Assembly: GCA_903789525.1 (NCBI GenBank)
Contig: CAIFER010000001.1
Location: forward strand, 434,001-498,000
DNA: 64,000 bases
Source of the DNA: an uncultured Aeriscardovia sp.
GTDB lineage: Bacteria > Actinomycetota > Actinomycetes > Actinomycetales > Bifidobacteriaceae
Reading direction: 5' to 3'
Below the pieces are notes generated by a model, which worked only from the letters and a program-made list of their open reading frames with translations, made no database searches and had not been told where the DNA came from. Position numbers and translations under genes: made by a program. Shown piece after piece: positions 8,597-18,200 of the stretch. Positions within the stretch are counted from its first letter, which is position 1; every line of letters starts with the position of its first letter.

Positions 8597-8634
8597 AAAA
8601 AGGCCCGCGACAGATGATCTGCCGTGAGCCTTTC
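8597..8634 (-). terminator. Rho-independent terminator after yebC
   Basis: On the minus strand AAGGCTC pairs with GGGCCTT (plus inner pairs) and is followed by UUUU. It begins 31 bases past the yebC stop and lies just upstream of ruvC. Confidence 0.75.
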
Positions 8635-8664
8635 TTATTGAACGAGAGATGACGTTACACTCTC

Positions 8665-9426
8665 TCAGTCTTCATCGCTGTCAAGCTGTGCCTTGACATC
8701 ATCAGATGCAGTCCAGTTTGAATACAAATTCTGGACATCATCCAAATCATCGAGCGCATCAAGGAGACGAGTTACCTTCTTGGCACCTTCGAGATCCAAG
8801 TTCACCTGTGACTTTGGATCCATGACGCTCTCAGAAGAATTGTGATCGAAGCCAGCATCCGTCAGAGCTTTGGTGACGGACTGAAGATCAGAAGGATCAG
8901 TGACAACGACGTATACATCGCCCTCATCACGCACATCCTCTGCACCTGCATTCGCAGCTGCTTCAAACAACTTGTCGTAATCGGTGTTCTCGGCTGGAAC
9001 CTCGATCTCGCCCTTACGCTCAAAATTGAATGAAACAGAACCACTTGACGCCAGCGATCCGCCATTCTTATTGAGCGTGGTACGCACATCGGCTGCAGCA
9101 CGGTTCTTGTTATCAGTCAAGCAATTGATGATAATGCCGACACCTTGCGGACCATATGCTTCGTATGTGATGTCTTCGTAATTCGCTCCGCCGGCTTCAG
9201 CACCAGAACCACGCTTAATAGCGCGCTTGATGTTATCGGCAGGGACCGAATTCTTCTTTGCTTTATTGACGGCCTCAAAGAGAGCTGCATTTCCGTTGAG
9301 ATCGCCGCCGCCAGATCGAGCTGCAATTTCAATGTTCTTGACAAGCTTGGCGAAGAGCTTTCCGCGCTTCGCGTCGATTGCCGCCTTCTTATGCTTCGTG
9401 GTGGCCCACTTGGAATGTCCTGACAT
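8665..9426 (-). CDS. yebC: YebC/PmpR family protein
   Basis: A 253-residue YebC-family protein, full length. It starts with the highly conserved MSGHSKWATTKHKKAAIDAKRG, and contains PADNIKRAIKRG and EAYGPQGVGIIINCLTDNKNR. Family members are reported as transcriptional regulators and, more recently, as translation factors acting on stalled ribosomes at proline stretches; which applies here cannot be seen. The ATG at 9426 follows GGAGGAGCGCC. It sits between the HIT gene and ruvC, an order also known from mycobacteria. Confidence 0.95.
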   Translation of the reverse strand: MSGHSKWATTKHKKAAIDAKRGKLFAKLVKNIEIAARSGGGDLNGNAALFEAVNKAKKNSVPADNIKRAIKRGSGAEAGGANYEDITYEAYGPQGVGIIINCLTDNKNRAAADVRTTLNKNGGSLASSGSVSFNFERKGEIEVPAENTDYDKLFEAAANAGAEDVRDEGDVYVVVTDPSDLQSVTKALTDAGFDHNSSESVMDPKSQVNLDLEGAKKVTRLLDALDDLDDVQNLYSNWTASDDVKAQLDSDED

Positions 9427-9546
9427 GGCGCTCCTCCGCTTGGAATAATCAATCTGCAAGGAATGTTAACCGCGCGACCGGACGTGCCCTCTCGCCTTCA
9501 GCCGCGCGTTCAACTTCAGGATGATGACGTCCTGTATTCTCGTGTT

Positions 9547-10182
9547 TTATTTGTGAGCTGTACTATTGCTCGTCAAATCGTACTGCGATGCCAACCGTGC
9601 GAAGGCAGAGGCATACGCATCGCGCTGATTACTCAGCAAAATTGGCATTGTTCGTGTTTCAGCGACGATTGGCATGAAGTTCGAATCGCCTTCCCAACGA
9701 GGGACGATGTGCTGATGCAGATGATCAGCAACACCCGCTCCAGCGACTTTCCCCTGATTGATGCCGATGTTCCATCCGTCAGGATGGGATACAACGCGCA
9801 TGACTTCCATTGCAAGAACCGTTGCTTTTTCGAACTCCTGCAGCTCAGGATCTGTCAGCTGTGTCAAATATCCGACATGACGATACGGGCAAATCATGAG
9901 ATGTCCGACGTTGTACGGATAGAGATTCATGATCGCAAAGACTGTCTTTCCACGCCATGCGATCAATCCGTCTTCGTCGCTTTTCTTCTCAGCCGCACAG
10001 AATGGGCATTTGTGCTTTGCGTTTTTCTGAGCACGAGGATGTGCCCCTTTGCCTAGCACGTAACTCATTCTCTGCGGAGTCCACAGACGCTGATAATGAT
10101 CCTCTGCAGGCGGAAAGTCTGAAGGTGGGTCGATACGAACTTTCCCGCCTTCAGACATCTTCATCTTCTCCTGATCAGTCAT
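9547..10182 (-). CDS. HIT family nucleotide hydrolase/phosphorylase (AP4A-type)
   Basis: A 211-residue histidine-triad protein. The catalytic motif [10 protein letters not shown] is intact, and a CPFC pair lies before the HIT core ([10 protein letters not shown]), as in actinobacterial diadenosine tetraphosphate phosphorylases. The core [18 protein letters not shown] is typical. In mycobacteria the homologous gene also follows thrS and degrades AP4A, a by-product of aminoacyl-tRNA synthetases, so the pairing is meaningful. The ATG at 10182 overlaps the thrS stop by eight bases (ATGACTGA) without its own ribosome binding site; an ATG at 10158, preceded by AGGAG, is an alternative. Confidence 0.85.
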   Translation of the reverse strand: MTDQEKMKMSEGGKVRIDPPSDFPPAEDHYQRLWTPQRMSYVLGKGAHPRAQKNAKHKCPFCAAEKKSDEDGLIAWRGKTVFAIMNLYPYNVGHLMICPYRHVGYLTQLTDPELQEFEKATVLAMEVMRVVSHPDGWNIGINQGKVAGAGVADHLHQHIVPRWEGDSNFMPIVAETRTMPILLSNQRDAYASAFARLASQYDLTSNSTAHK

Positions 10183-12241
10183 TATTCGCCGTAACTGGCA
10201 CGTAACCGCTGGACTTGAGGAAGTCATCACGGCTCATTACCTGATCGTGTGTCTTGGCAACAGCGGCAATGTACTTGAGAGCATCAGCTTTCTTGACGCC
10301 ATTGAGCTGTGATCCATCACGGAAACGGAAGCTGACCGCACCCGCATCCTGATCCTTCTGACCAGCAATGAGCGTAAACGGAACCTTCTGCTTGGCGGCA
10401 TTGCGAATCTTCTTGCCGAAGCGATCGTCTGTGATGTCAACTTCAGCGCGCACGTCATGCTGCTTGAGTTCATCGCAGAACTTCTTGATGTAATCGAAGT
10501 TGTCGTCGGTCACAGAAATGCCCTCAACCTGAACTGGTGCAAGCCACACTGGGAATGCTCCAGCGTAATGCTCAAGAAGCAAGGCAAAGAAGCGCTCCAC
10601 CGATCCGAATAGTGCACGGTGAATCATGACTGGCGTACGGTGATCGCCGTTCTTGTCGATGTATTCCAGATGGAAGCGCCGTGGCAGCTGGAAATCGAGC
10701 TGAATGGTCGAAATCTGCCAATTGCGCCCAATGGCATCCAGTGCCTCGACAGAGATCTTCGGACCATAAAATGCTGCACCGCCTGGATCTTCACGGAACT
10801 GCAAACCAGATGCCTTGGCAACATCGCGCAGGGTCGATTCGGCCTTTGCCCACAGTTCATCCGAGCCGACATACTTCTTTGGATCCTTCGTGGAAATCTC
10901 CAGGTAGAAGTTTGTCAGACCGAAATCAGACAGAACTTTCAGAACAAAGTGAAGAATGGACTTGAGCTCATCCTCCATTTGCTCTGGAGTGCAGTAAATG
11001 TGCGAATCGTCCTGCGTCAAGCCACGCAGACGCGTGAGACCATGAACTTCGCCACTCTTCTCGTAGCGATACACAGTGCCGAATTCAAAGAGACGCAACG
11101 GAAGCTCACGATATGAACGCTGACGGCTCTTGTAAATCAAGCTGTGCATCGGGCAGTTCATCGGCTTCATGTAGTAATCCTGGCCCTGGCGCTTAATTGA
11201 GCCATCTGCGTTGCGGACCTCGTCCAAATGCATCGGCGGGAACATATCGTCCTTGTACCACTGCAAATGGCCTGAAGTCTCAAACAGGTCGGCCTTCGTG
11301 ACATGTGGAGTCTGCACGAAAGAATAACCGTTGCGCAAATGCATGCGACGAGAGTATTCCTCCATGACGTTGATGATCATGCCACCCTTTGGATGGAAGA
11401 CCACGAGACCTGGACCTAATTCCTTCGGGAAGCTGAACAGATCGAGATCATGACCGAGCTTGCGGTGATCGCGCTTCGCAGCTTCTTCCATCATCTGAGA
11501 GTACTTGGCGAGATCATCCTTGGAAGCCCATGCTGTGCCGTAAATACGCTGCAACGACGGGTTATTCTCATCGCCGAGCCAATAAGCAGCAGCAGTACGT
11601 TCCAGCTTGAAAGCCTTGATGTACTTCGTTGAAGGAACGTGTGGACCAATGCACAAATCACTCCACACGACTTTTCCGTTGCGGTCAACGTTGTCGTACA
11701 TAGACAGCTCGCCATTTGAACGCGCCTCGCTCGGAGCCTTCTTGGCGATCTGATCTTCCTTCATGGTGATGAGTTGACGCTTATACGGCTGATCAGCCTC
11801 TTCTTTCAGCGCCTCGTCTTTTGTGACGACACGACGACGGAAGGTCTGATTCTCCTTGATGATCTGGCGCATCTTCTTTTCGATGCTCTTCAGATCGCTT
11901 GGAGTAAATGGACGATCAATGTCGAAATCGTAATAAAAACCGTTTTTGATAGCTGGACCGATGCCAAGTTTGGCATTCGGGAACAGATCTTGAACCGCCT
12001 GAGCCATCACATGCGTAGCAGAGTGACGCATAATTGACAGTCCTTCATCACTTTGAAGTGTGATGGACTTGACGTCATCGCCATCGTGAAGCGGTGTTGA
12101 CAGATCGCGAGGGGTGTTATTTATGTAGACAGCTATAACATCTTTGCTATCAGGGAAGAGATCCGCGCCAGTTGTGGCTGAATCCACCTCCCTCTTTTGT
12201 CCGTCGAGTACGATGGTCATCTTTTCATTGGATTCAGCCAT
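10175..12241 (-). CDS. thrS: Threonyl-tRNA synthetase
   Basis: A 688-residue class II synthetase of normal size. Domains in order: TGS domain (residues ~8-65), editing domain ([11 protein letters not shown] with the HxxxH zinc-like motif, then the SAD region), catalytic core with [14 protein letters not shown] and [22 protein letters not shown] (motif 2), motif 3 [13 protein letters not shown], and an anticodon-binding domain ([11 protein letters not shown] onward). It charges tRNA-Thr and clears Ser-tRNA-Thr. The start has AAAGGA upstream. The ~120-base leader carries a perfect seven-base-pair stem-loop just before the ribosome binding site. The HIT gene overlaps its 3' end. Confidence 0.98.
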   Translation of the reverse strand: MAESNEKMTIVLDGQKREVDSATTGADLFPDSKDVIAVYINNTPRDLSTPLHDGDDVKSITLQSDEGLSIMRHSATHVMAQAVQDLFPNAKLGIGPAIKNGFYYDFDIDRPFTPSDLKSIEKKMRQIIKENQTFRRRVVTKDEALKEEADQPYKRQLITMKEDQIAKKAPSEARSNGELSMYDNVDRNGKVVWSDLCIGPHVPSTKYIKAFKLERTAAAYWLGDENNPSLQRIYGTAWASKDDLAKYSQMMEEAAKRDHRKLGHDLDLFSFPKELGPGLVVFHPKGGMIINVMEEYSRRMHLRNGYSFVQTPHVTKADLFETSGHLQWYKDDMFPPMHLDEVRNADGSIKRQGQDYYMKPMNCPMHSLIYKSRQRSYRELPLRLFEFGTVYRYEKSGEVHGLTRLRGLTQDDSHIYCTPEQMEDELKSILHFVLKVLSDFGLTNFYLEISTKDPKKYVGSDELWAKAESTLRDVAKASGLQFREDPGGAAFYGPKISVEALDAIGRNWQISTIQLDFQLPRRFHLEYIDKNGDHRTPVMIHRALFGSVERFFALLLEHYAGAFPVWLAPVQVEGISVTDDNFDYIKKFCDELKQHDVRAEVDITDDRFGKKIRNAAKQKVPFTLIAGQKDQDAGAVSFRFRDGSQLNGVKKADALKYIAAVAKTHDQVMSRDDFLKSSGYVPVTANND

Positions 12242-12260
12242 ATCAATCCTTTGCTTTCAC

Positions 12261-12284
12261 GGCCTGCTTTACTAGGTGCAGGCC
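12261..12284 (-). promoter_or_regulatory. Stem-loop in thrS leader
   Basis: GGCCTGC and GCAGGCC form a perfect seven-base stem with a ten-base loop, ending 19 bases before the thrS start and just ahead of AAAGGA. No U-run follows, so it is not a terminator. It may stabilise the mRNA or modulate translation. Confidence 0.5.
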
Positions 12285-12368
12285 AAGGTTGGATTTGATT
12301 GTGCTTACGAAGATAGCTCTGTGATGAGACGTTCACGATCAATGCGGCAATACAGGCGGAAAGACAAA

Positions 12369-12374
12369 ATTATA
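12369..12374 (-). promoter_or_regulatory. Candidate thrS -10 element
   Basis: A perfect TATAAT on the minus strand, 128 bases upstream of thrS. A TTGTTA lies 19 bases upstream, slightly long for a -35 spacing. The region between it and tRNA-Val is AT-rich and otherwise empty. Confidence 0.45.
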
Positions 12375-12442
12375 AGAAAGAAAAAGAGAGAAATAACAAC
12401 TCATGAATAAGAAAATGAAAGAAGTACAAGAAATGAGCAAGG

Positions 12443-12515
12443 TGGGCGATGCTGGAATCGAACCAGCGACCCCTTCGGTGTGAGCGAAGTGCGCTAACCG
12501 CTGCGCTAATCGCCC
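12443..12515 (-). tRNA. tRNA-Val (CAC)
   Basis: The cloverleaf folds with acceptor stem GGGCGAT/ATCGCCC, anticodon loop CTCACAC (anticodon CAC) and a T-loop GGTTCGATTCC. Discriminator is A; CCA is not fully encoded. It reads GUG codons. A terminator lies immediately upstream, between it and tRNA-Val(GAC). Confidence 0.95.
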
Positions 12516-12524
12516 TTGCATACA

Positions 12525-12549
12525 CAAAAAGCCTGGATTCCTCCAGGCC
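12525..12549 (-). terminator. Terminator between the two tRNA-Val genes
   Basis: GCCTGGA and TCCAGGC form a perfect seven-base stem around GGAA on the minus strand, followed by UUUUUG. It follows tRNA-Val(GAC) and ends ten bases before tRNA-Val(CAC). Confidence 0.8.
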
Positions 12550-12553
12550 TTCG

Positions 12554-12625
12554 TGGGCGACGCTGGGATCGAACCAGCGACCTCTTCCGTGTCAGGGAAG
12601 CGCGCTCCCTCTGCGCCAGCCGCCC
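12554..12625 (-). tRNA. tRNA-Val (GAC)
   Basis: Cloverleaf with acceptor GGGCGGC/GTCGCCC, anticodon loop CTGACAC (anticodon GAC), T-loop GGTTCGATCCC, discriminator A. It reads GUC and GUU codons. Third gene of the Gly-Cys-Val-Val array. Confidence 0.95.
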
Positions 12626-12646
12626 AATTATGAGAGAGACCTCAAG

Positions 12647-12717
12647 AGGTGGGCACGAGAGTCGAACTCGCCTACGCGGCTTTGCAGGCCGCTGCCTAAC
12701 CGCTTGGCTAACCCACC
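12647..12717 (-). tRNA. tRNA-Cys (GCA)
   Basis: Cloverleaf with acceptor GGTGGGT/GCCCACC, anticodon loop CTGCAAA (anticodon GCA), T-loop AGTTCGACTCT and U73, the identity base of tRNA-Cys. Confidence 0.96.
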
Positions 12718-12748
12718 GCATTTGATCGAGTCAACTCAAGGACCCTCG

Positions 12749-12821
12749 AGCGGCCAACGGGACTCGGACCCGCGCTCTCGACCTTGGCAAGGTCGCGCTT
12801 TACCAACTAAGCTATGGCCGC
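12749..12821 (-). tRNA. tRNA-Gly (GCC)
   Basis: Cloverleaf with acceptor GCGGCCA/TGGCCGC, anticodon loop TTGCCAA (anticodon GCC), T-loop GGTCCGAGTCC and discriminator U, usual for tRNA-Gly. First gene of the array. Confidence 0.95.
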
Positions 12822-12857
12822 ATGCCCTCGAGGCATTGCCTCAAAGCACAATCAAGA

Positions 12858-12885
12858 ACTATACACTTACTTTTTGCAATTGCAA
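12858..12885 (-). promoter_or_regulatory. Candidate promoter of the tRNA array
   Basis: On the minus strand TTGCAA (12880-12885) and TATAGT (12858-12863) are separated by 16 bases, placing a start site about 30 bases upstream of tRNA-Gly. Confidence 0.55.
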
Positions 12886-13016
12886 GTCGACGCATTTCAA
12901 ACCGCTAATATTCCTAAAATAACGGCGCATCGTCGGCGTGTCGTCTTCGGCTCTCCGCGATCACGCCCTCGGCGATATCGTCTGTGATAGCCGATCAGAT
13001 GCCATACGCTGAAAGT

Positions 13017-13931
13017 ATGACAAACGGCACGAATCCTCACGTTCATCACACGGTTCTCGTTGCGGCTTTTGAGGGCTGGAACGATGCCGGAAACGCATCC
13101 AGTGATGCGGTCAGGAGCATCATCAATTCATATGATGCACATACGGTTGCCACCATTGATTCTGATGATTTTTACGATTTGCAACTCACACGCCCGTGTA
13201 TGTGTACTGCAACTGGTCGTCAACGAATTGTGTGGCCTCAAACAACGTTTTATGAGACGGATATGTCGGATTCCCTCACGCTGATCTTGGCCTTAGGTCC
13301 TGAGCCGAATTTGCATTGGATGGATTATTGTCATAGTTTCCTCAGAATCGCTGAAGATGCCGATGTCGATCAGCTTTACCTGCTTTCTTCTATGTTTGAA
13401 GACACACCGCATACGCGTCCGTTGCCTCTCTCCATTGATGATGGCGCAGATCTCAGTGTCGATTCGCAAACGTATAGCGGACCGGTTGGCATCCCAACAG
13501 TGCTCAATATGGTGGCTGCACAAAACGATATCGAATCGCATTCTGCATGGGTGAGCGTGCCGCAATATGTCGGTGATGGTGACTGTCCGCAAGGCAGCAT
13601 GACGCTCGTGACTGCGTTGTGGAAAGCATTAGGCGTCACACACTGGAAAGACGGAGATCAGCTACGTCAAAAAGCCCAGGAATGGGTGAAGCAGACATCA
13701 GAAGTCGTCAAAAATCACGAGGTATTGTCTCAACATATTGCACTCCTGGAACAGGAGTATGACGACAAGGCTCGGAAAGATATGCTCGCTGAGGCTGGTG
13801 GCGACGTCGCGGATGAGGCTGAGCAATTCTTGCAATCACTCGATGAGAAGTCTCAACAGCATCACGCCAACCATGACAAAAAGGGGAAGCAGGACAGCTC
13901 TGAATCGCCATCTACTTCCCCATCACAATGA
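13017..13931 (+). CDS. PAC2 family protein (proteasome-assembly-chaperone-like)
   Basis: A 304-residue protein with the actinobacterial PAC2 block VLVAAFEGWNDAGNASSDAV near the start, a central GPVGIPTVLN, and a basic, Ser-rich tail (QQHHANHDKKGKQDSSES). PAC2 proteins resemble eukaryotic proteasome assembly chaperones, but bifidobacteria generally lack a 20S proteasome, so its role is unknown. The start is uncertain: the ATG at 13017 (GAAAG upstream) is used; ATG 12999 and GTG 12984 are in frame. It stands alone between the tRNA array and the opposing uppP gene. The 195 bases upstream hold the tRNA promoter and an imperfect inverted repeat (12935-12968), nothing else clear. Confidence 0.8.
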   Translation: MTNGTNPHVHHTVLVAAFEGWNDAGNASSDAVRSIINSYDAHTVATIDSDDFYDLQLTRPCMCTATGRQRIVWPQTTFYETDMSDSLTLILALGPEPNLHWMDYCHSFLRIAEDADVDQLYLLSSMFEDTPHTRPLPLSIDDGADLSVDSQTYSGPVGIPTVLNMVAAQNDIESHSAWVSVPQYVGDGDCPQGSMTLVTALWKALGVTHWKDGDQLRQKAQEWVKQTSEVVKNHEVLSQHIALLEQEYDDKARKDMLAEAGGDVADEAEQFLQSLDEKSQQHHANHDKKGKQDSSESPSTSPSQ

Positions 13932-13983
13932 TTCATACGAAGAGCGTTTGTTCTCTTTCGCCCCTCTCATCTGCGAACTGCGT

Positions 13984-14895
13984 CTACAGAAGGGCGTGGA
14001 GTGAATGCACAACAGGTTCGACTGCAGCAGATACAGCTGGAATGGCGTGAGAGACGATCATTATCGCGATAACAATTGCAACAATTGTGCGATACACGGC
14101 AAATCCACGGTATGAGAATTCACTCAGGATCTTCAAGCACAAGTAGAACACAAATGCTCCCACAATAAACGCCACGAGTGTGGCAACGAGCGTTGGCCCC
14201 CAGCCTGGGAATCCTTGTGCTATCGCCTTGTGAGGATGGCGAATCGTTTTCACGAGTTCAAGCAGGCCAGAACCAAAGACAGCCGGAATGGCGAGATAGA
14301 AACTGAAACGTGCCGAAGTTGAACGTTTGAGTCCACGCGTGCGAGCAACAGTCAGCGTGCTTCCCGATCGTGAGACACCTGGAATCAGTGCAAGAATCTG
14401 ACCGCAGCCGATCCACAGCGCATCCTTCCACGTCATATCGTTTTCAGAACGAGACTGCATACCTTTTGCATCAGCAAGCCAGAGAAGCAAACCAAAGGCG
14501 ATCAGCATCACGACTGTGATCCACAAACTGCGAAAGAGAGTATTCGTCAGTTTTTGCAGAGCGAGTCCACCAATCACAATGGGGATGGTGCCAAGAATGA
14601 CAAACCAGCCCATTTGTGCATCACGATCACCACGCCCGAAACGAGATCGCACATCTGATCCATTACGCCCGATTAAGCACAACCACCACCGTGAAATCAT
14701 GCGGCCGATTTCCCGGCGATAATACAAGAGAATGACGAGTTCTGTGCCTAACTGGATGATCGCCGTGAATGAATCCCCCCAATCACCGGCACCCATCAAA
14801 GTCCCGAAAATGCGAATATGCGCACTCGAGGAAACCGGAAGGAATTCTGTGAGACCCTGCACAATACCCAAAACGATGGCCTGCAAATATTTCAT
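13984..14895 (-). CDS. uppP: Undecaprenyl-diphosphatase UppP/BacA
   Basis: A 303-residue integral membrane phosphatase with about eight hydrophobic segments. The two family signatures are intact: GLTEFLPVSSSAHI (about residues 14-27) containing the catalytic Glu, and LIPGVSRSGSTLT (about 165-177). It dephosphorylates undecaprenyl diphosphate to recycle the lipid carrier of peptidoglycan synthesis and confers some bacitracin tolerance. The ribosome binding site is weak (AGAACG). It is convergent with the PAC2 gene and divergent from the fructosamine-kinase-like gene. Confidence 0.96.
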   Translation of the reverse strand: MKYLQAIVLGIVQGLTEFLPVSSSAHIRIFGTLMGAGDWGDSFTAIIQLGTELVILLYYRREIGRMISRWWLCLIGRNGSDVRSRFGRGDRDAQMGWFVILGTIPIVIGGLALQKLTNTLFRSLWITVVMLIAFGLLLWLADAKGMQSRSENDMTWKDALWIGCGQILALIPGVSRSGSTLTVARTRGLKRSTSARFSFYLAIPAVFGSGLLELVKTIRHPHKAIAQGFPGWGPTLVATLVAFIVGAFVFYLCLKILSEFSYRGFAVYRTIVAIVIAIMIVSHAIPAVSAAVEPVVHSLHALL

Positions 14896-14980
14896 ACGTT
14901 CTATTGTGCATCGTCATCTTCCCGGAACGTCTACCATCGAAGACAGGACATGTGTGAATGATCACATGGAGGAGGATTTT

Positions 14981-15799
14981 ATGTCTCGACTGTCAGTTCA
15001 CCGTAAAACGCGTCCATTCCCACCAAAGGGTTTCTTCCCCTGCGAGGCAGCAGGTTTGCGATGGATGAAAAAGGCTGAGGCTGTCGGCGGTCCACGCGTG
15101 TGCACCGTGATCGATGTCACCGAGAAATATCTCGACATTGAGAAAATCACGTCGACAATGCCAACAGCGCATGCGGCCTACACTTTCGGCTCACAACTTG
15201 CCAAGATGCATGATGCCGGTGCACCAAGTTGGGGTGCTGCGCCGGAAGGTTACACAGGAAAGTGCTATTTCGGTCCTCTCCAGGATCCTGTCTACATGCC
15301 CACTGGTGCATGGAAAGATGTGACAGATTATTTCACCAATGCTCGTTTACTCCCGATGGTCAAACTAGGCATTCAGCGCGGTGCTCTCGATGATATTGAC
15401 CTCGAGAAAGCAGAAAAAATCTGCACCCTTCTTCCTACGCTGCTCGGTCCAGCGATTGATGACAAACCAGCGCGCGTGCATGGTGATTTGTGGAGTGGCA
15501 ACCTCATGTGGACAAAGGATAAAGGCACCACACAAGCGGTTCTCATCGATCCAGCTGCACACGGCGGTCATCGTGAAGAGGACCTTGCCATGTTGGATTT
15601 GTTTGGTGTGCCGTTCTACCGAGAAATCATCGATGGATACAACGAAGTCCATCCCCTCGCTCCAGGATTCGAACAGCGCTACACGCTCTGGCAGCTCTAC
15701 CCCATCGCTGGGCACTGCGTCTTCTTCGGGGGCGGTTATATTAGCCAATTCCGCCAAATGTGTGATGCAGTGTTGTCACAAGCCTCGTACGGAATTTAA
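14981..15799 (+). CDS. Fructosamine kinase family protein
   Basis: A 272-residue protein of the aminoglycoside phosphotransferase-like fold. Catalytic-loop motif ARVHGDLWSGNLMW and the Mg-binding VLIDPAAHGGHREEDLAM are both intact, as in fructosamine kinase/FN3K-related proteins. These phosphorylate sugar moieties of glycated proteins or free ketosamines; the substrate here is unknown. The frame is open upstream, but ATG at 14981 has GGAGGAGG seven bases before it and begins at the usual family position. It stands alone, divergent from uppP. Confidence 0.88.
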   Translation: MSRLSVHRKTRPFPPKGFFPCEAAGLRWMKKAEAVGGPRVCTVIDVTEKYLDIEKITSTMPTAHAAYTFGSQLAKMHDAGAPSWGAAPEGYTGKCYFGPLQDPVYMPTGAWKDVTDYFTNARLLPMVKLGIQRGALDDIDLEKAEKICTLLPTLLGPAIDDKPARVHGDLWSGNLMWTKDKGTTQAVLIDPAAHGGHREEDLAMLDLFGVPFYREIIDGYNEVHPLAPGFEQRYTLWQLYPIAGHCVFFGGGYISQFRQMCDAVLSQASYGI

Positions 15800-15865
15800 T
15801 TTTTACTCGCTCATTGACTCATTCTCTTCATACGCCGAGCGTCATCCGGAATTCTGGAGATGTCT

Positions 15866-17020
15866 TCAGGAATTCTGGAAGGCGTCTCGGATCTTTCCAA
15901 AGAATCCCTTGTGATGCGTCGTAGGCTCTCCTTTTTGAGCGAGAACCTTGTCATCCGCCGGCTCAACAGACTGAGCGAAGTCCTTCAACTTGCTCATCTG
16001 TTGCCGGTTCAGATTCTTGGGAATTGAGACTTGAATGTGGACAATCAGATTGCCGCGTTCACTGCCCTGATTGAGCTTTGTGGCTCCTTTGCCCTTGACC
16101 TTCACCGTGTCTTCAGGCTGAGTCCCTTGCGGAATCGTGATCGAAGTTGGTCCGTCCAGTGTTGACACCTGTGCAGAGTGACCAAGCGCTGCCCATGTCA
16201 TTGGCACTGTAATCCAGCAATGTAAATCGTCATTGTGACGTGTGAAGTGTGGATCCGGGGCAACAGTGACATCGACATACAAATCCCCAGCTGCTCCGCC
16301 GCCTTCACCAACTTCACCTTGAGAGGCCAAGCGAATACGCGTCTGATCGTGAATTCCTGCAGGAATCTTGACGCCAATACTGCGACGTGTCTGAATGCGT
16401 CCGTGGCCGTTGCACTGTGGGCATGGATGCTGAATGATAGTGCCATAGCCTCCGCACCGTTCGCACGGCTCTGAGCTGACCATCTGACCGAGCAACGTTC
16501 GACTGACGCGCTGCTGATATCCAGTTCCATGGCACACAGGGCACTGGATCGGCTGCGAATTATCAGCCGAGCCGCTTCCATGGCACGTCGGGCAAATCCC
16601 GTACGTATTGATGGACAAATTCTTGACGCCGCCGAAAACGGCATCTTTCAAACTAATCGTCAAATGCGCCAGCGAATCGCGTCCATGCTGTTGCCGTGGA
16701 AGAGGACCTTGATGCTGGGCGCCGAAACCACCACCGAAAATATCGCTGAAGATATCGCCGAATCCACCAAATGCATCACCAGCTTGACTGGCACTAGCAG
16801 CACCGGGAGAATTCGGATCGATCCCGGCATCGTACATTTGCTTTTTCTTCGGATCTGACAAAACAGAGTATGCGTTATTGATCTCTTGGAACTTATCCTC
16901 ATACTGTTTGCCTGCAATATCAGGATGGTATTTGCGAGCCATGCGACGATATGCTTGTTTGATTTCTGCATCGCTGGCATCGTGTGAGACACCCAGTACT
17001 TGGTAATAATCGGTTGCCAC
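15866..17020 (-). CDS. dnaJ: Chaperone DnaJ (Hsp40)
   Basis: A 384-residue DnaJ with all domains: J domain (1-70) with HPD in RKYHPDIAGK, a Gly/Phe-rich linker (FGGFGDIFSDIFGGGFG), a zinc domain with four CxxCxGxG-type repeats (CPTCHGSG, CPVCHGTG, CERCGGYG, CPQCNGHG), and the C-terminal substrate-binding domains. It stimulates DnaK ATPase and delivers clients. The start is GTG at 17020, with AGGAGG eight bases upstream overlapping the hrcA end. It is the second cistron of the CIRCE-controlled hrcA-dnaJ operon; dnaK and grpE are not in this window. Confidence 0.96.
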   Translation of the reverse strand: MATDYYQVLGVSHDASDAEIKQAYRRMARKYHPDIAGKQYEDKFQEINNAYSVLSDPKKKQMYDAGIDPNSPGAASASQAGDAFGGFGDIFSDIFGGGFGAQHQGPLPRQQHGRDSLAHLTISLKDAVFGGVKNLSINTYGICPTCHGSGSADNSQPIQCPVCHGTGYQQRVSRTLLGQMVSSEPCERCGGYGTIIQHPCPQCNGHGRIQTRRSIGVKIPAGIHDQTRIRLASQGEVGEGGGAAGDLYVDVTVAPDPHFTRHNDDLHCWITVPMTWAALGHSAQVSTLDGPTSITIPQGTQPEDTVKVKGKGATKLNQGSERGNLIVHIQVSIPKNLNRQQMSKLKDFAQSVEPADDKVLAQKGEPTTHHKGFFGKIRDAFQNS

Positions 17021-17023
17021 CGA

Positions 17024-18172
17024 TCAGCCCTCCTGTTTTCCGACAATCACTGAAAGATATTGTGCCACAGCCCTGACGGCGGCCATTGTAGCTGGATAAT
17101 CCATGCGCGTCGGACCAATAGAGCCAACATACGCCAATAAGGTGCTATCAGTGCCGTTTCCATCACTGAGCTGAGTGGACTGAGATGAAGAAGATGACGA
17201 CGAGGGCAGAGAATCAGATGCTCTCTTGCTGACAGCAGATGAGTGCCCGTATGCGCTCGAAACAATTGACGCATGCAAAAGCCCTCGCGTCCGTGTTTCC
17301 GATCCAATCGCTACACCGACGCCAGTTGAACCTTTTTCGAATTCCGACGCGTATGACAACAGTCGCAACACGACGACCTGTTCTTCAAGCGCATCAAAGA
17401 GTGCAGCGAGATCTTCTGGTGACGTTTCTTCGGACCGTGTCAGCTTCCCCACTCCGGCCATATACAACTTATCTGAGAGCAACTGCTCGTTGAACCCGTC
17501 AAATGCATGTACAACGGCTGTGAGCAAGTTCACGATCGAAGCAGATGAATCAAATTCATGCGCAACATTTCGTACCGATTGCGAGAGATGAGACAAAGGC
17601 CGATGAACAGCGATCTCATTGATCCGCACAATTGCAGTGTGCATGTCTTCCAATTCAGGAGAACCATCTGTCACAATCGTCCGTTGCTCCACACGCCCCG
17701 AACTCGTCACGGCGATCGCTAATGCTGCATTCCATGAAAGTGGGACGATTCCAAACCGTTGCAGTGTGGCCTGTTTTGTGCTCGGAGACGCTACGACAGC
17801 TACTTGACCCGTAATCCGCGAAAGGAGCTGCGCAGCCAATCGTAAAGTGTCATCAAAACTGACAGAGTGAGAGAGAAAATCTGCTATGCCGCGCTTTTGA
17901 GCCAGCGTCAAGGGAGCAAGGCGCGTGAGCCGGTCAACGAAAAGTCGGTACCCCTTTTGCGTGGGAATACGGCCAGCCGATGTGTGAGGTTGAATCAAAT
18001 ACCCCTCATTCTCGAGTTCGTTCATATCATTACGGACTGTTGCCGAACTCGCCGCAACCGGCAAAATATGGGATACAACACTCGAACCGACTGGTTCCCT
18101 CGTTTTGACGTATTGAGTGATGACAGCTCTGAGCACCATCATTCGACGCACTTGTGGAGGACGACCGCGCAT
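17024..18172 (-). CDS. hrcA: Heat-inducible transcription repressor HrcA
   Basis: A 382-residue repressor. The N-terminal winged helix includes YVKTREPVGSSVVSHILPV and SSATVRNDMNELENEGYL, followed by PHTSAGRIPTQKGYRLFVD, all diagnostic of HrcA. It binds CIRCE operators and depends on GroEL for folding, so misfolded protein stress relieves repression. A stretch of Ser residues (about residues 320-335) is an unusual low-complexity insert. The ATG at 18172 is preceded by GGAAGGGGG. A perfect CIRCE lies 29 bases upstream, indicating autoregulation; dnaJ follows three bases after its stop. Confidence 0.97.
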   Translation of the reverse strand: MRGRPPQVRRMMVLRAVITQYVKTREPVGSSVVSHILPVAASSATVRNDMNELENEGYLIQPHTSAGRIPTQKGYRLFVDRLTRLAPLTLAQKRGIADFLSHSVSFDDTLRLAAQLLSRITGQVAVVASPSTKQATLQRFGIVPLSWNAALAIAVTSSGRVEQRTIVTDGSPELEDMHTAIVRINEIAVHRPLSHLSQSVRNVAHEFDSSASIVNLLTAVVHAFDGFNEQLLSDKLYMAGVGKLTRSEETSPEDLAALFDALEEQVVVLRLLSYASEFEKGSTGVGVAIGSETRTRGLLHASIVSSAYGHSSAVSKRASDSLPSSSSSSSQSTQLSDGNGTDSTLLAYVGSIGPTRMDYPATMAAVRAVAQYLSVIVGKQEG

Positions 18173-18200
18173 ATGAGGCCCCCTTCCCTTTCTTTCTTTT

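Noticed and set aside
12242-12442. T-box riboswitch before thrS
   Set aside because: No T-box sequence or antiterminator/terminator pair is visible; only a short perfect stem-loop without U-run.
12449-12922. 157-codon frame over the tRNA array
   Set aside because: Built from tRNA sequence; all four tRNAs fold convincingly on the other strand.
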